The position numbers and the translations under genes are program-made. A model generated the notes under the pieces. It was given only the letters and a program-made list of their open reading frames with translations, was not told the origin of the DNA and made no database searches. This document shows positions 45,069 to 56,800 of a DNA stretch of 64,000 bases, piece by piece. This DNA is from Scilla litardierei. Taxonomy: Eukaryota > Streptophyta > Magnoliopsida > Asparagales > Asparagaceae. Location: the NCBI GenBank assembly GCA_030789695.1, contig CM061135.1, positions 108,942,301-109,006,300 on the forward strand, read 5' to 3'. Each line of letters begins with the position of its first letter. The stretch's first letter is position 1.

Positions 45069-46710
45069 ATGGCCAAAGACAAGAGTAAGGGGATCATGCA
45101 GGAAGAGGAGCCGTCTCACAAGAGACGCAAGTCCACACATCCATCGCGTGAACGTGCTCCTCCTACTCCACCTACCCGACCTCCATCCCAACCCATCATT
45201 CCCGTGGCGGACCCACTGATGGGCCCGCAGGGAATCCGTTTCTTGAGTCTAGAGCATAACGATTTTTATAATCGACTCAACTAACGATCTCATTTATCCA
45301 CTAAGTTTGCACATGTTCAAACCCTAATCGATCTCGGAGTTTTCTCCAAATTCGAGACTCTATTTGCAAACCTAGGATGGCTAGGCTTCTTAAACTCCCA
45401 TGCACCATCATACCCTGCCATCACACTCGAATTCCTCTCGACTCTAAAAACTGAGGGGGGTCGCTCATAGATTTCTGCCTACGAAACCGAAACTACCGCA
45501 CCTATGTGAACACCATCAACAACATTTTCGGTTTCCCCATTCTCGGCGCCGATTCCGTCCCTATGATTTCATCGCGACTTCGATGTCGATTATTTTTGGG
45601 GTCACCTCACCCTTCATGATCATTATCCTCGAGGCAAGGCCAAGGCCTCCTCCATCATCCACCCTATCTTTCGTCTAACCCACCGCATCATATCGAGCAC
45701 TTTCTTCCCCAGGGATGAGTCCGGGACCGTGACCATCCCTGACCGCTTTATCCTTTAGGCTATGACTTTTGATTTCATTCCAGGTGTTGACGGGATCGCT
45801 TTCGAGGCCCCTCGCTAAGCCATTAACGGCGGTGCATGGCTAATTCAAAAACTCCTTGATATTAACCGCAACGGCAAGGGAAAATATTGTTGCAGGGGCC
45901 TCATCACCCACATTGCCTTACACCCCATGTTCAACGTCGTTATCCCCTGTGAATTGCATCGCCGCAGGATCTACATATCTAGATCTTGATGTCATGCGGC
46001 ACACCCATATGATCAAGCCGTGAGGCGTCGGTCGGTACGTCTTTTACTATGGCCACTCCCTGCCCCCATATACCACTCTTCATAATCCTGGCCGTATGGC
46101 TATTCATTTTGAGACAGACTGGTCGTTTCTTCCAGAGCCAGAGTTTGTGGGGGCTACATCTTCAGTTTCCACTCTCTGACGGACTACGACCACCATCCCC
46201 TACCGCCCACTTAGGTGAGCAGGATATCCCTACGTTCAGAGGAGACCCCGGGGCTGGACCTAGTGTCACGACTCCGGTTTCTGCTGCTGTTTCTTTCAAG
46301 GCACTCACTACGGCCCTCTTAGGCCTAGCCTCCGGTGCCGGCACGACCACTGCTGCCGGTACCTCTTCTGCTGTTCGTCAGGCCACATCTGCTCGCCTCG
46401 CTCTAGAGGCTGAGCTGGCAGGTCTGTGCACTGGTGCATACTCTTCTACCTCCTCGAACCCATCCACTTCTTTCTTTTCACACCCATGTTTCCTCGCACT
46501 TGATCGAAACATGGCCGCCATTCTCTGCCATCTTACACACATCAACGGTCCCCCTCCACCTACTCTAGCACCATCACCACCTCCTTCACCTCCTCGACGA
46601 TCATCACCTCCTCCATCACGATCATCACCTCCTCCATCACGATCATCCCCCCTAGGAGATCATCCCCTCCCATTACCACATCTTCTCCACCCACGACCAC
46701 TACCGTAGAC
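45069..46710 (+). pseudogene. Athila env-like ORF (ATHILA ORF-1 type), broken
   Basis: ATG at 45069 starts MAKDKSKGIMQEEEPSHKRR, then a Pro-rich run and GIRFLSLEHNDFYNRL. This layout (basic Lys start, Pro-rich linker, then RF-S-EH) matches the env-like ORF downstream of pol in Athila elements. Reading continues with stops at 45282, near 45470 and near 45758 through LFANLGWLGFLNSHAPSYPA and TVTIPDRFIL. A 219-codon open piece (46049-46708) ends in a Ser/Pro-rich tail. No signal peptide or fusion feature is evident. The role of these ORFs is unsettled. Confidence 0.6.
46598..46650 (+). repeat. 21-bp tandem repeat in env-like Pro/Ser tail
   Basis: CGATCATCACCTCCTCCATCA occurs twice exactly plus a partial third copy, encoding RSSPPPS units. 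Confidence 0.85.
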
Positions 46711-48582
46711 CATACACTCCCACCACCCTCCTCCATCACCACTGCATATTCGTGCCGCAAGAAATTAGTTGTGAGCTCAAAATCATTACCCACTCCCACC
46801 ACATTGGTCGCCATATCCCTCCCACTTACCATTATCACCGACACTCCACCCATCGTTCACACCACCATCTCACCCACCCATCCACCATCTCCCCCCCCCC
46901 TCTCCACTTCTCCGCACACCCATTACCTCTCCCGACCACACTCCCCATCCTCTTCCTAGGAGGACGAGGACACTACCTCTCCTGCATTTTGATTTCTTTC
47001 TTTTTCTTTTCCGATTTTCCCCCTAGCCCATTATTTCTGCATCACCATGATCACACATTTTTGCTAGCATTGTCATGATCAGCTTGGAGGAAATTGATTT
47101 TTGTGTGTGTTATCGTGTGATGTCATTGTCCTGTGCTTGTTTATATGTGTTCTTTGGATGATTTTTTATATCTTTTATTTGTGTGTTTCTTTTTCTTTAT
47201 TTTTCTGTTTCGTTTGTGTGTTTCTTCATGTTTTTCAATTTTTTGTGTCGGTGTGTACTTCCCTCCCATTTTCATTACCCTCCCATATTTACTCTTATTG
47301 CATTGAGGACAATGCAAGATTCAGCTTGGGGGAGTCTCAGTTTGTGCGTCAGTTGTGCTTTTTTCACCGTTTTTGAGTCGTTTTCATCGTATTTTTCTTT
47401 TTCTTTCTCTCTTTTTATCTCCCTCTCCTAGAGATGACCCCACATGATGAACTACCACAAAACCCCACACACACTTAGATTAGCTAAGATAATCACCTTT
47501 ACTAACCCTAGGAAGCCGAGTCCTATTGCATTTCATGCTTCGTGGGTTCACTTTGCTTTTATGTGAGTCGTGTGTCGTGACTAGCTAGTGGTGTGCTTCT
47601 ACGTTGTGATTTTGTTTTATATACATGTCCTTGGTTGACCCCTAGACTATCATGCTTCAATTTCGAATATGCAGTGGTTTGCTTCTACTATCTGCTTCTA
47701 TGTGCATGAATTATATATATATGTATTACACTTCAATTCGCATGTGTCGGGACTCTACCAATAGGACTAGGATAACTTATTTAGCCTATGCTCTGATTCG
47801 CGAGAAATATTTTCTTTTGCCCAAGTGTTTAGAATTCGATTTCTTTTTTGTTTTACTTGGTGCAAATCCCCTCATCGTGTACCGTTCTCCCACTTGGGAG
47901 AGTACACAATTATATAGCCAAAATCCAAAAGACCAAAAAGAAAAAAAGAGAGAAGAAAAATCCAAAAAGAATAAAGGAGAAAGAAAAAATATGTATAGCC
48001 CAAAACCAAAAAAAATACAAATACCCAAAACCCAAAAAAATTTCCGGTGTGAATATCATTCCTATCCACGTGAATAAATGGAAGGCGAGAATTTGCACCA
48101 AGTGTTCTACTCCACGCCTTCTCAACCTCCTTTGTTTTTGAACACACTTGGCATAGGAATTTTCTAGCGATTACCTAGGCAATAGTGCGGTGATCTTCTA
48201 GTTCCTAGCAATCGAGTCCCCGACACATGATATGCTTTAATTCTTATTTTATTCTCATGCATGCTTGAGCTATTATTCACCGCTTATTCGAATTGAATCG
48301 ATATTTGAGTCTTTCCTTGGGTATATGTATATGCAGCTTTATTGCACAATTTAGATAGTAACACTGTCTGCAAGCTCACAGCCTCACTCACTCGCGCTTC
48401 ACCGCGTGGCCCACGACACTTGTTTGGACTCAAATTCCTGGGTTTAGTGATGTGTTTATCGCATGCTTGCTTAATGTGGCGTGATTGATTTCATTGGCTC
48501 TGACGGGCGATCTAAATTTTATTTTCTTTATTTCTATTTCTTCCTTTCTATTTTTCCCTCCGAGCTCCTACTCTAACTCTTC
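46711..48582 (+). other. Athila-B 3' untranslated interior with internal polypurine-like module
   Basis: No gene is supported; short ORFs are Phe-rich or His/Pro-rich and reflect biased DNA. The stretch 47298-47317 forms a perfect 8-bp hairpin (TTGCATTG-AGGA-CAATGCAA), followed by CAGCTTGGGGGAG (47322-47334). An A-rich tract occupies about 47915-48045. Confidence 0.6.
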
Positions 48583-48620
48583 TTCCTCGAGGACGAGGAA
48601 TGGTTCAGCTTGGGGGATTT
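48583..48620 (+). promoter_or_regulatory. Athila-B polypurine tract with adjoining hairpin
   Basis: TTCCTCG-AGGA-CGAGGAA (48583-48600) is a perfect 7-bp stem, 20 bases before the 3' LTR. CAGCTTGGGGGATTT ends directly at the LTR and is the plus-strand primer site. Confidence 0.75.
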
Positions 48621-50148
48621 TGACGTGTGTTTATATTTTATATATTCACGCACGTCTTCTTCGTGATTTTCCGTTGTTTTCCGACGTTTCGTATCCATTC
48701 TCTTGTGATTTTTAGTTTTCTTTCACTTCTTTGTGTTTTTGTACCAATGCAGGAGATTTCCAGCGTTGGGGACATATAAAGCAGATATCATAAGTCCCCA
48801 GAGCAACGGGAGGTGTCATTCGCGATCCCGAGGGCCAAACGTCGAAGAATTCAATATATCAGCCTTCAACCAATGGGGTGGACAGACCCACCCGATCGGT
48901 TCGTGCACGCGTATCCGACCCAGACAGGAGCAGCAGTGAAGAGAGTCTCACATGATCGGTTCAGTGATCGGATGAAAACGACAGAGCTCTCTGTCTTTTG
49001 GAGCTGAATTCCAACCCATCGGGTGACATCTCACCCGATCGGTTCATTTGTAGCTGAAATCTCCCAGCTAATGACCTGATGACTCACCCGATCGGTTCAG
49101 CGATCGGGTGATGTGTCTGAAGATCTGAAGGCAATGTCGACCGTCGACTCACCTGATCGGTTGATGCTTCAACCGATTGGGTGGTCGTGTTTTCTATATA
49201 TAGCCCTAGGTTTTTTCCCAGAGTGGATCCCCATTTTTTCTGTCTTTTTGGGATTTTTGACGGCTCCGAATTTATTCTGTCTTGTAAGTTTTTTTATTGT
49301 TCTGGAACTTTGATATTACGTTAATAATATTGTTAGCTCCATATTTCTACTGCTTGATTTTGATTCCAATGGCTAAATTTTATTGTGTTGATATTTTTGC
49401 TATGAATCGTGAGTAGTTCCCCAATCTAGGGCATTGGTGGAAGCCCCTTCGTGGGTTCTCCCTAGAATGACCATAGGATTAGGATTTCGATAGGATTTAG
49501 GAATTTAGATGGTTACACGGGACGTTTTATTGTCATTGGCGGGAGAAAGACCGCCTCTGACCGTCGGGCCAAGGGAAAATAAAACTGGCGTTTGATCCCC
49601 TAGCCACAGCTCACACCCCTAGCGTAGACATTGAATCCTAGCGCGTGGGAACGGTAGGATGAAATGTTGAGAGTAATCGTTGCGAGCTTAGTGCTCCCAG
49701 AGTCGGTCGGTGTTAATAGACATGGGAATGCCCACCGTCCAAACCCGGGTAGACCTATCGTATCATCCTGGGCATCGACCAGAATATCAGGCCCATGGGA
49801 CGCTAGGTATCACTCTCAGAGGCAACGTCTGACCACTAAACCCTAAAATCCGATCGAATTCCTATCCGTCAGTCGTAATAGAGAGGGCACATGAGACGGT
49901 GGAAACCAAAGTCCTAGATTTCCTTTTATATTTTACATCCTTCGTATTTCTTTCTCGTGACAACCAACCGATTGTTAGGGCTAGCTCACCCACCGGGTGA
50001 ATCGGTTCCTTCTTGATAACAAGCATAACACATGCCTCCCTGAGTTCGACCCCCAAGCCACACTACAACACCGTGCGCTTGGGTTACAAATATTTAAATC
50101 TGGTATCCCCGATCCCACTGCATATAGTGCCAAACCTAGGGGACATCA
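48621..50148 (+). repeat. Athila-B 3' LTR
   Basis: It starts TGACGTGTG, ends GGGACATCA and is followed by GTAAG. It aligns with the 5' LTR except for an extra segment near 49667-49700 and scattered changes. Confidence 0.9.
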
Positions 50149-50415
50149 GTAAGCTCTTGTACTCTCCTTGATTATTAGTGGATCGTCTCGGAATGCTGGA
50201 GTATGTTGTTTGCAACTGAACCAGGGTAAAATCTATGCATCTCATTTGCTTTCAGTTTTTTGAGTTTGTCGTATTTCATTTGCCAAATTTCTCTCTCAAG
50301 ATCCGACAAAGGATTGGTTGGTTGCTTTGTTGTATGATGTAATTTTTCAAGCCTTAGATTTCTAGCTAATTGTTAGGGTTTGTTTTTTCCGTGGGGTCCC
50401 AATTTTTCGCAACCA
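50149..50415 (+). repeat. Copia-2 5' LTR, second part
   Basis: It resumes after the GTAAG duplication and leads into the PBS at 50417. No counterpart is visible in the truncated 3' LTR, so its extent is set by the PBS. Confidence 0.65.
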
Positions 50416-50416
50416 G

Positions 50417-50428
50417 TGGTATCAGATC
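50417..50428 (+). promoter_or_regulatory. Copia-2 primer-binding site
   Basis: TGGTATCAGATC matches the initiator tRNA-Met complement TGGTATCAGAGC at 11 of 12 bases. Confidence 0.75.
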
Positions 50429-50462
50429 TCTCGGTTGTTTGTGGAGAAATTATGTAGTGAAG

Positions 50463-51250
50463 ATGGTTAGTTTGGTGACACTCAACATTGAGAGGTTCAT
50501 CGGCCGTAATTTATTTAGGTTATTGCAGTCGAGGGTGAAAAACTATTTGAGTCAAATGAAATATAATCAGATTGTGTTCGATGAGGAAAATATTGATAAG
50601 GATGTGATGGAACCACAGAGGCATAAGATGGAGAGAAATGCATATATTGACATCCAGTTGTCGTTAGTCGATACCATCTTGAGAGAGGTGTTGTATGAGT
50701 CTATGTCCAAGCATATGTGGAAGAAGTTAGAGGAGTTGTACATGAAGAAATATTTTACAAGCCATCTCTACTTATTATAGCAGCTATACCCTCTAAAAAT
50801 GAAGCCCAGATTGATGGTAAAAGATCACATAGATTAGTTGAATCGGATTGTGATGGAGTTACAGTGAATTGAGGTCAAGATTAAAGATGATAAACAAGCG
50901 GTGATCTTGGTATGTTCTTTGATCGAGGATTTTTTCCAATTTGTTCGGTCCATGATTTATGGACGAACGACGCTCATCGTGTAAGAGGTGAAGGTAGCAC
51001 TCCATACTGAAATGCTATGTGAGAAAGTCCAAGGTAGAGACTTTAGAGAAAACCACGAACCATTGCATGTGAGAGGGAGAAATGATAGGAGAGGAGGTCA
51101 AGCCCACTTCAAGAAGGATAGCTCGAAGTCCCGCCATTCCCATCATAGGAGGGACACATGCTATGTATGCAAGCAAAGAGGTCATTGGGCTAATCGATGC
51201 CCCAATAGATTTGGGAAGAAAGGAAAGCAACTTCCGGTTTTGCTTCATTA
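50463..51250 (+). pseudogene. Copia-2 gag with CCHC knuckle
   Basis: ATG at 50463 begins MVSLVTLNIERFIGRNLF, and the capsid region continues with KMERNAYIDIQLSLVDTIL and KKLEELYMKKY (50620-50760), the copia gag pattern. Stops at about 50779, 50836 and 50980 break it. The nucleocapsid piece (50988-51251) has CYVCKQRGHWANRC, an intact CX2CX4HX4C knuckle, in a basic setting. Confidence 0.8.
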
Positions 51251-51769
51251 GGATTGGAGGACATGCTTATCCGTGATGACAAAGGCCACGGTGAAAGGGG
51301 TATAGATCCAGAGATGTTCATAGCGGGGGTGTCCGGTGAGGCATAAGTAACGTGGTTGATGGACATTGGTTGTTCTTTTCATGTGGCTCCACATCAGAGT
51401 GGGTTTTCTACTTACTATTCCCAAGAAAATGGAGGTTCGATTCGCATCGACTACGTGTATTGGAACTGTCCAGATCAAAATGCACGATGTCATTTTGTGT
51501 ACCCTCGTCGATGTGAGGCATGTCCCCGACCTTCAGAAAATTTTGATATCCATTGGTGTTTTGGATAATGTCGGATGTAGGTTGGTGTTTGAAAACGACC
51601 AACTTTGAGTCTCCAAAGGAGCCATGGTCGTGATGAAGGGAAGAAAGGTATGGAATCTATATGCCCTACAAGGTACCACAGTGGAAGGTAAAGCTGATGC
51701 CACCTCCACTAACTCGAGTGATGAAGATTCATCAAAGTTATGGCATTATCGTTTGGGTCACCCGTGTGA
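51251..51769 (+). pseudogene. Copia-2 protease and start of integrase
   Basis: TWLMDIGCSFHV (about 51350) is the copia protease active site with DIG in place of DTG. VRHVPDLQKILISIGVLD follows, and KLWHYRLGHPCDK (51739-51773) is the integrase zinc-binding start. The reading is cut by the solo LTR at 51775 and resumes in frame at 54094. Confidence 0.75.
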
Positions 51770-51774
51770 CAAGA

Positions 51775-54088
51775 AGTAACGGCCGCTTTCCAACCGTTCG
51801 TTTTTCACGCGTACTTTCCTCTTTTTACGCGTATTTTTCTTCATCCTTCCTTCTATCTGGAATACGTGATGTTATATGCCGTTCTGACCCACTGGAAGAG
51901 TACTTATTTGTGGAATTATTTTTGAACGTCATTTCACGGGTCGTTCTCCAACAAAATAACTTTGTTTGAAAAGGTGTCGTAGCTTTCACCTTCGTCGTTA
52001 GACCATTCTATTTTTAGTTCCAATTTCCGTTACCCTAGACCGTGACCGATCTTCTTAGTCTCGAACCTCTCGTCGACACGGTTGTTTCAGTATTTTTCTC
52101 ATAATTATCAGACACCGCACTTTTTCTACTAATCCTCTCTTAATACACAGATTAATTAACTTGATTAATTAACTAACCTAATTAAACTAGGCCTAATACG
52201 TTTTATGAAAATATTTCCTAGCTAGTCGCCATCCCATATTAACCTAAGTCTACCCCCACCCTCTCACAACTTCTCTCTCCAATCACCTAAATGCACCCCC
52301 CTTTCAAAACGATTTATTAAAACAATTTTCTTATACTCACCTAATTGGGCTATTCACCATTCTGTTTTAGCTAATCTAAACCCCATCTATCTCTCCCTCT
52401 CTCCTCCTATAACACATAAAATCCCAAAACCCTAGCCCCAAATAGCATCAATTCATCTTCTTAAACACAAACCGAACTAGGGCTTTCACAAAAAAACCCG
52501 CGCTGCCGCCCTCTTACAAAATTCGCCCGGCCACTTCCCGACCACTGCCAGCCACCCAACTTCCGGCCTAACTCCCCCTCAACTCCCTCCACCTCCGACA
52601 ACCTTACCCTCGTCAACCACCATCTCCTACTCGCTATAAAACCCATGCAAACACCCTAAAACCCATTGAAAAACTGTCACCGCACCTCCCCTTCAAACCC
52701 ACGGCCCAGGCCGCCACCGCTGCCGCCAACAACCCCCACCAGCTACCGATCTCTCCCCTCGACGTCCCCTATCCACCGACAGCCACCCCTCACGTCAACT
52801 CTTCCTCCTCCTTTTGCAAACAGTGCGCAAACACCCGTACACACCAAATCTGTCATCCCTCGCCAAAAGCTGCGGCCACCACCTTTCTGGCCGCCACCGG
52901 CCGTGCCACTGTTGCTGTCTGCCACATCAGGTCTCCCTCTAGCCGTGCAAGTCCTTTCCTAGCCATTGCAATCCCCGACAGCCCCCGTACGTCGAACAGT
53001 CCACACACGTCCCCCTAGAATGAACAACTCCTTACCATTTGTCATGTCATGAAATGTTACAAAAAGCCTACGGGCGTTTCGGACGCTCTCCAAGCTAGAG
53101 AGTGGTCCCTGTTCTACAAAAAGCATACAGGTATTTCGGATGCTCTCCAAGCTAGAGAGAGTGATCCCTGTTACTGATTCACCTACGGGATGTTCGGCGC
53201 TCACCAAGGAAGTGAGAGTCATGCTACAGACAGTGGGGATTAAGACACTCGTCAAGCTAGAGCGAGTGGTCCTATATTGTCCTATCTTGAGCACTCGGGT
53301 TGGGGTAGGGTTCAGTGTTCGCATGGTTTAAGGGTTTAATCCCCCTCTACCGTAAGGCGTAAACCCTTCATGACACACACGGTACTTCTTGTCTTGTCCT
53401 GTCTAGTCTAGTCTGGTAGCCAGTAGCACATGCTACGGCTATTACCTGTCACATTTTACTTTCAGCGCTGTCTTTACTTTCTTGCACATATACATATCTG
53501 ACTTGCTGTTGCATCATCATCATGTAAACCATCTTTAAAATGTCCACCTTAAAATGTTATACACCTTGTTGTAGAGTCTTCTCATGTTTACTTACAGACT
53601 TCACCTGAAGTACAACCACTTTCTCTTGGTGTTTGTACATCAGGTACCGTGACAGAGTTAGTAGACCAGGAGCCAGTACCAGAGGACTTGGAGCAGGAGT
53701 ACGACCCGAGTGAGGGCCAGACTTAGCGGTTTCCCAGTTGCTAACTTTGGAGTTTTAGTCGCTTTCTAGTTTAGGTGCGTAGCACTTTTTTTTTCTTTCT
53801 GTTTTAGGTTGGGTGCGTAGCACCATTAGTTCCGTTTTTCTACAGTTGTAGCCATGCTGGGCATTATTTCCTTTTCAATCTCCTGTACTTATGGATATCT
53901 TTGTGGAATAAAATGAATGCATCTTTTCTTTCCGTACTTTCTTTTGTTCCGAATTTTATATATGCAAGGACCTGTTTCTATCTTTGGTGTTCCTCACAGA
54001 CGCTTATTGGGTTCGAGCCTCACAGCTCCGGCCCATGCTGACCTTAGTCATGTCTCGTTTCCGTCGTTTTGGGAATGGGGGCATGACA
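51775..54088 (+). mobile_element. Solo Tekay/Del-type LTR inserted in Copia-2 integrase
   Basis: It starts AGTAACGGCCG (TG mutated) and ends GGCATGACA, flanked by an exact CAAGA duplication (51770-51774, 54089-54093). Taking it out joins GHPCDK to TLDNLHRM in one frame. Features shared with the Tekay LTR at 57267-59720 include TAAGGCGTAAAC, GGTGCGTAGCAC and the end phrase GGGACCTG-like...CACAGCTCC. No internal sequence, PBS or polypurine tract remains, so it is the product of LTR-LTR recombination. Confidence 0.85.
53060..53170. repeat. Tandem duplication of about 55 bp in solo LTR
   Basis: The unit ACAAAAAGC-TAC-GG followed by TTTCGGA-GCTCTCCAAGC is present twice in succession, with a looser third version near 53175-53260. 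Confidence 0.7.
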
Positions 54089-54093
54089 CAAGA

Positions 54094-54680
54094 CCCTCGA
54101 TAATCTCCATCGAATGAAATTAATTGGAGCTAGCAATGAGAGTGTGGAGTTTTGTGAAAGCTATGTGTACGGTAAATAGTCGAAGGTGCAATTCAACACA
54201 ATGATACACACTAGCCGAGGTCCTTTGGATTACATACATTCCAATGTATGGAGACCGTGTCTTGCATCATTAGGAGGCGGGGCTAAGTACTTTGTGCTTT
54301 TATCGACGACTATTCGTGGAAGGTTTGGATGTATTTGATGAAGACAAAAGATCAAACCTTTGGGATGTTCAAGCAATGTCTTGCTATGGTTGAAAAGCAA
54401 ACCGGCAAAGCGGTGAAAGTCATTAGATTTGACAATGGAGGCGAGTAAACCTCGAAGGAGTTCACCAGTTTCTACAAATCCCATTGGATTTGATGTCACA
54501 TTTCTACACAGGAAGATCCACAATTGAATGGGGTTGTAGAGTGGATGAACAACACATTGTTGGAGAGAGTGCAATGCTTGAGACACTCGACTGGTTTGGA
54601 GAAGGAATTTGGGGGTGAGATACTTAACATCACCGTGCACAATGTGAACTGAGTTTCGTCATCGACGATTAACGACCAAA
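54094..54680 (+). pseudogene. Copia-2 integrase core
   Basis: After the CAAGA duplication the reading gives TLDNLHRMKLIGASN, FCESYVYGK and, after a frame change near 54285, FIDDYSWKVWMYLMK and KVIRFDNGGE, then a stop. These are the copia integrase blocks (second Asp in FIDDYSR, third block R-DNGGE). Further stops and a shift near 54640 separate it from RT. Confidence 0.8.
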
Positions 54681-54819
54681 TTCCAGAAGAGAAGTGGAGT
54701 GGGAAAATTGGTGATTACTCTTATCTACGCATCATTGGTTGCCTGAATATGCACATGAGAGTGGCGACAAGTTGGATCTGTAAGCCAAGAAATATATTTT
54801 CCTCTGATATGGCAATGGT

Positions 54820-55230
54820 ATGAAAGGATATCAGTTATGGGATCCGGAGGGCCGCAAGGCAATCCTGAGTAGGCACGTCACCTTCGATGAGTCTGTGATG
54901 CTCAGACCGAAGCATACTCATTCGAAGGGGGATGAGACACCCGTAGAGACCGAGCTAGACACTATTGATCTCCAACCACGAAGGAGACCCGGCAAGGAGC
55001 CGATGGTCGAGATCCCCGTTGTGGGACATGATGAGGTCCATGATGAGGTCCATGTCCATACGCCCATCCAGGCTCTGGTATGCGATGAATTAATTACATA
55101 TAAGGTGTGGAGGTCCAAACAAACCAAGAAGGCACCCGAGAGACTTGAAACTTGGGATTACATGGAATTCTCATTTGATGACATAGCGTCATATGCCTTA
55201 AACATTGAGCAGAGGATCCGATGACCTACT
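54820..55230 (+). pseudogene. Copia-2 integrase C-end and linker before RT
   Basis: An open frame of 134 codons begins MKGYQLWDPEGRKAILSRHV, the copia phrase GYRLWDP-----SRDV that ends the integrase region. A Glu/His/Val-rich linker follows, with a direct DEVHDEVH repeat. Confidence 0.75.
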
Positions 55231-55990
55231 GTGGAGTCATTAGATCAAGTGATGCAACGAATTGGCAATTAGCTATGGAAGAAGAGATGGAGTCTCTCTA
55301 CCACAATGCCACATGAAACTTAGTGCCTCTACCACTTAAGTAGCGTGCCATTGGATGTAGGTGAATTTACAAATTTAAAGAAAGCTCAATGCAAGACAGT
55401 GGTGTTTAATAGCACAAAGCAAGACTAGTGGCCAATGGGTTTGCACAAGTGAAGGGAGAGGACTACAACAAAATATTTTCTCCAGTGGTAGGACACACTT
55501 CCATTCGTGTGTTGTTGGCCCTAGTAGCATCTATGGACATGGAGTTGGAGCAACTCGATGTCTAGACCGCTTTCTTGCATGGTGATTTGGATGAGGAAAT
55601 TTACATGCACCAACCGAATGGGTTCGTGGTGTAAGATAAGGAGAGAATGTTCTGTCAGTTGAAGAAATCCTTGTACGGGTTGAAGCAGTCACCCATACAG
55701 TGGTACAAGTGATTTGATAGCTTCATGATGGGTGTTGATTTTAAGCAAAGCGTGAAGGATCAATGTGTATATGTGAACACATTGGATGATGGCTCACGCA
55801 TCTACATCCTACTTTATGTTGACAACATGTTGATCGCCTCCTCAAACATGTCAAAAGTCAAGAAGCTAAAGGTTAAGTTGGGCAAGGAATTCAATAAGAA
55901 GGATTTGGGCCCAACGTAGAAAATCCTAGGGATGGAGATATCCCGGGATGGCGACACCTCTTGGAGCTCACTTCCATCTTTCGGCATTAC
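55231..55990 (+). pseudogene. Copia-2 reverse transcriptase
   Basis: Recognisable blocks are NWQLAMEEEMESLYHN (about 55256), ANGFAQVKGEDYNKIFSPV (55430), LEQLDV-TAFLHGDLDEEIYM (55548) and LYGLKQSP (55674). The catalytic box reads LLYVDNMLIAS (55810), where the second Asp of YVDD has become Asn. GKEFNKKDLGP follows. Several in-frame stops are present. Confidence 0.85.
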
Positions 55991-56189
55991 AGTCACCGAG
56001 CACCAAGGATGAGGGAAACGCTATGTCTCAGGTGCCATATGCTAGTGCGGTAAGGAGCTTGATGTATGCGATGGTTTGCATGTGTCTCGATATTGCATAA
56101 GATATGGGAGTTGTGAGTCGATATATGCCAAACCCAGGCAATGAGAATTTTCAAGCCGTGAAGTTGATATTGGGATATTTGCACGGCAT

Positions 56190-56800
56190 AGTTGGTGTCG
56201 GTTTGCACTAGTGATGGTGTGGTGCTAACTGGGTACTACGATTCAAATTATGCTAGCGACAGGGTTAGGTGGAGATCGACAACAGGGTATGTATTCACAT
56301 TAGGCACCGTAGCAGTGTCGTGGCGATTTCAGTTGATAGTTGTGTTGTCAACTACGGAGGCCAAGTTGATTGATGCAGAGGAAGCGCTGAAGGAGGCCAA
56401 GTATCTTAGATGTCTTCTTGAGGATTTGGGGGTGCCGCAGAGATTATCATTGGTTTTCAACGATAGCCAAAGTGTTATCCATCTTGTGAAGCATCAGGCT
56501 TACAATTCAAGGATGTAGCACATTTAGGTCTGTGATTGCTTCCTAGAGGAGGAGAGCAAGAAGATTGAGCTTCAAAAGGTCACAACTGAGAAGAACCATG
56601 CAGACGTGTTCACCAAGCATGTTCCCTCCATCAAGCTCAAGACATGCTTGAGCTTGATTTGTTTAGGGGCTTGAGTGTGGCACTGGAGGGCGTGGGTTCC
56701 GAGACAATGGGAGGCCTGTGGAGAGGATGATTTATGTTGATCAAGGTAGAGCTTTGATGGTGTGTTTTGTGTGTTGTGGAGATTTGGTAGCAAGGTAGAG
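56190..56800 (+). pseudogene. Copia-2 RNase H and 3' tail
   Basis: An open 108-codon frame has [20 protein letters not shown] (first Asp block), [20 protein letters not shown] and [19 protein letters not shown], the end of copia pol. It stops at 56516. In another frame HADVFTKHVPSIKLK (56598-56645) is the usual last phrase. A GA-rich stretch then leads to the LTR at 56801. Confidence 0.8.

Larger units (their letters stand above)
39672..50148 (+). mobile_element. Athila-B, LTR element with gag-protease and env-like ORF but no RT or integrase
   Basis: The LTRs 39672-41165 and 48621-50148 are closely similar, and the GTAAG duplication is exact (39667-39671, 50149-50153). The interior has a PBS (41173-41192), broken gag, a gag-protease frame (to 43913), a short spacer, an env-like ORF region (45069-46710), an internal polypurine-like module (47298-47335) and the terminal polypurine tract (48601-48620). 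RT, RNase H and integrase, normally 3-4 kb between protease and env-like ORF, are absent: 43914-45068 contains none of their motifs. Confidence 0.88.

Noticed and set aside
46049..46708. Separate Pro/Ser-rich protein gene
   Set aside because: It lies in the position of the tail of the Athila env-like ORF and contains a 21-bp tandem repeat. Better treated as part of that broken ORF.
52666..52962. Pro-rich 98-codon ORF as a host gene
   Set aside because: It lies inside the solo Tekay-type LTR in C-rich DNA, with no domain.
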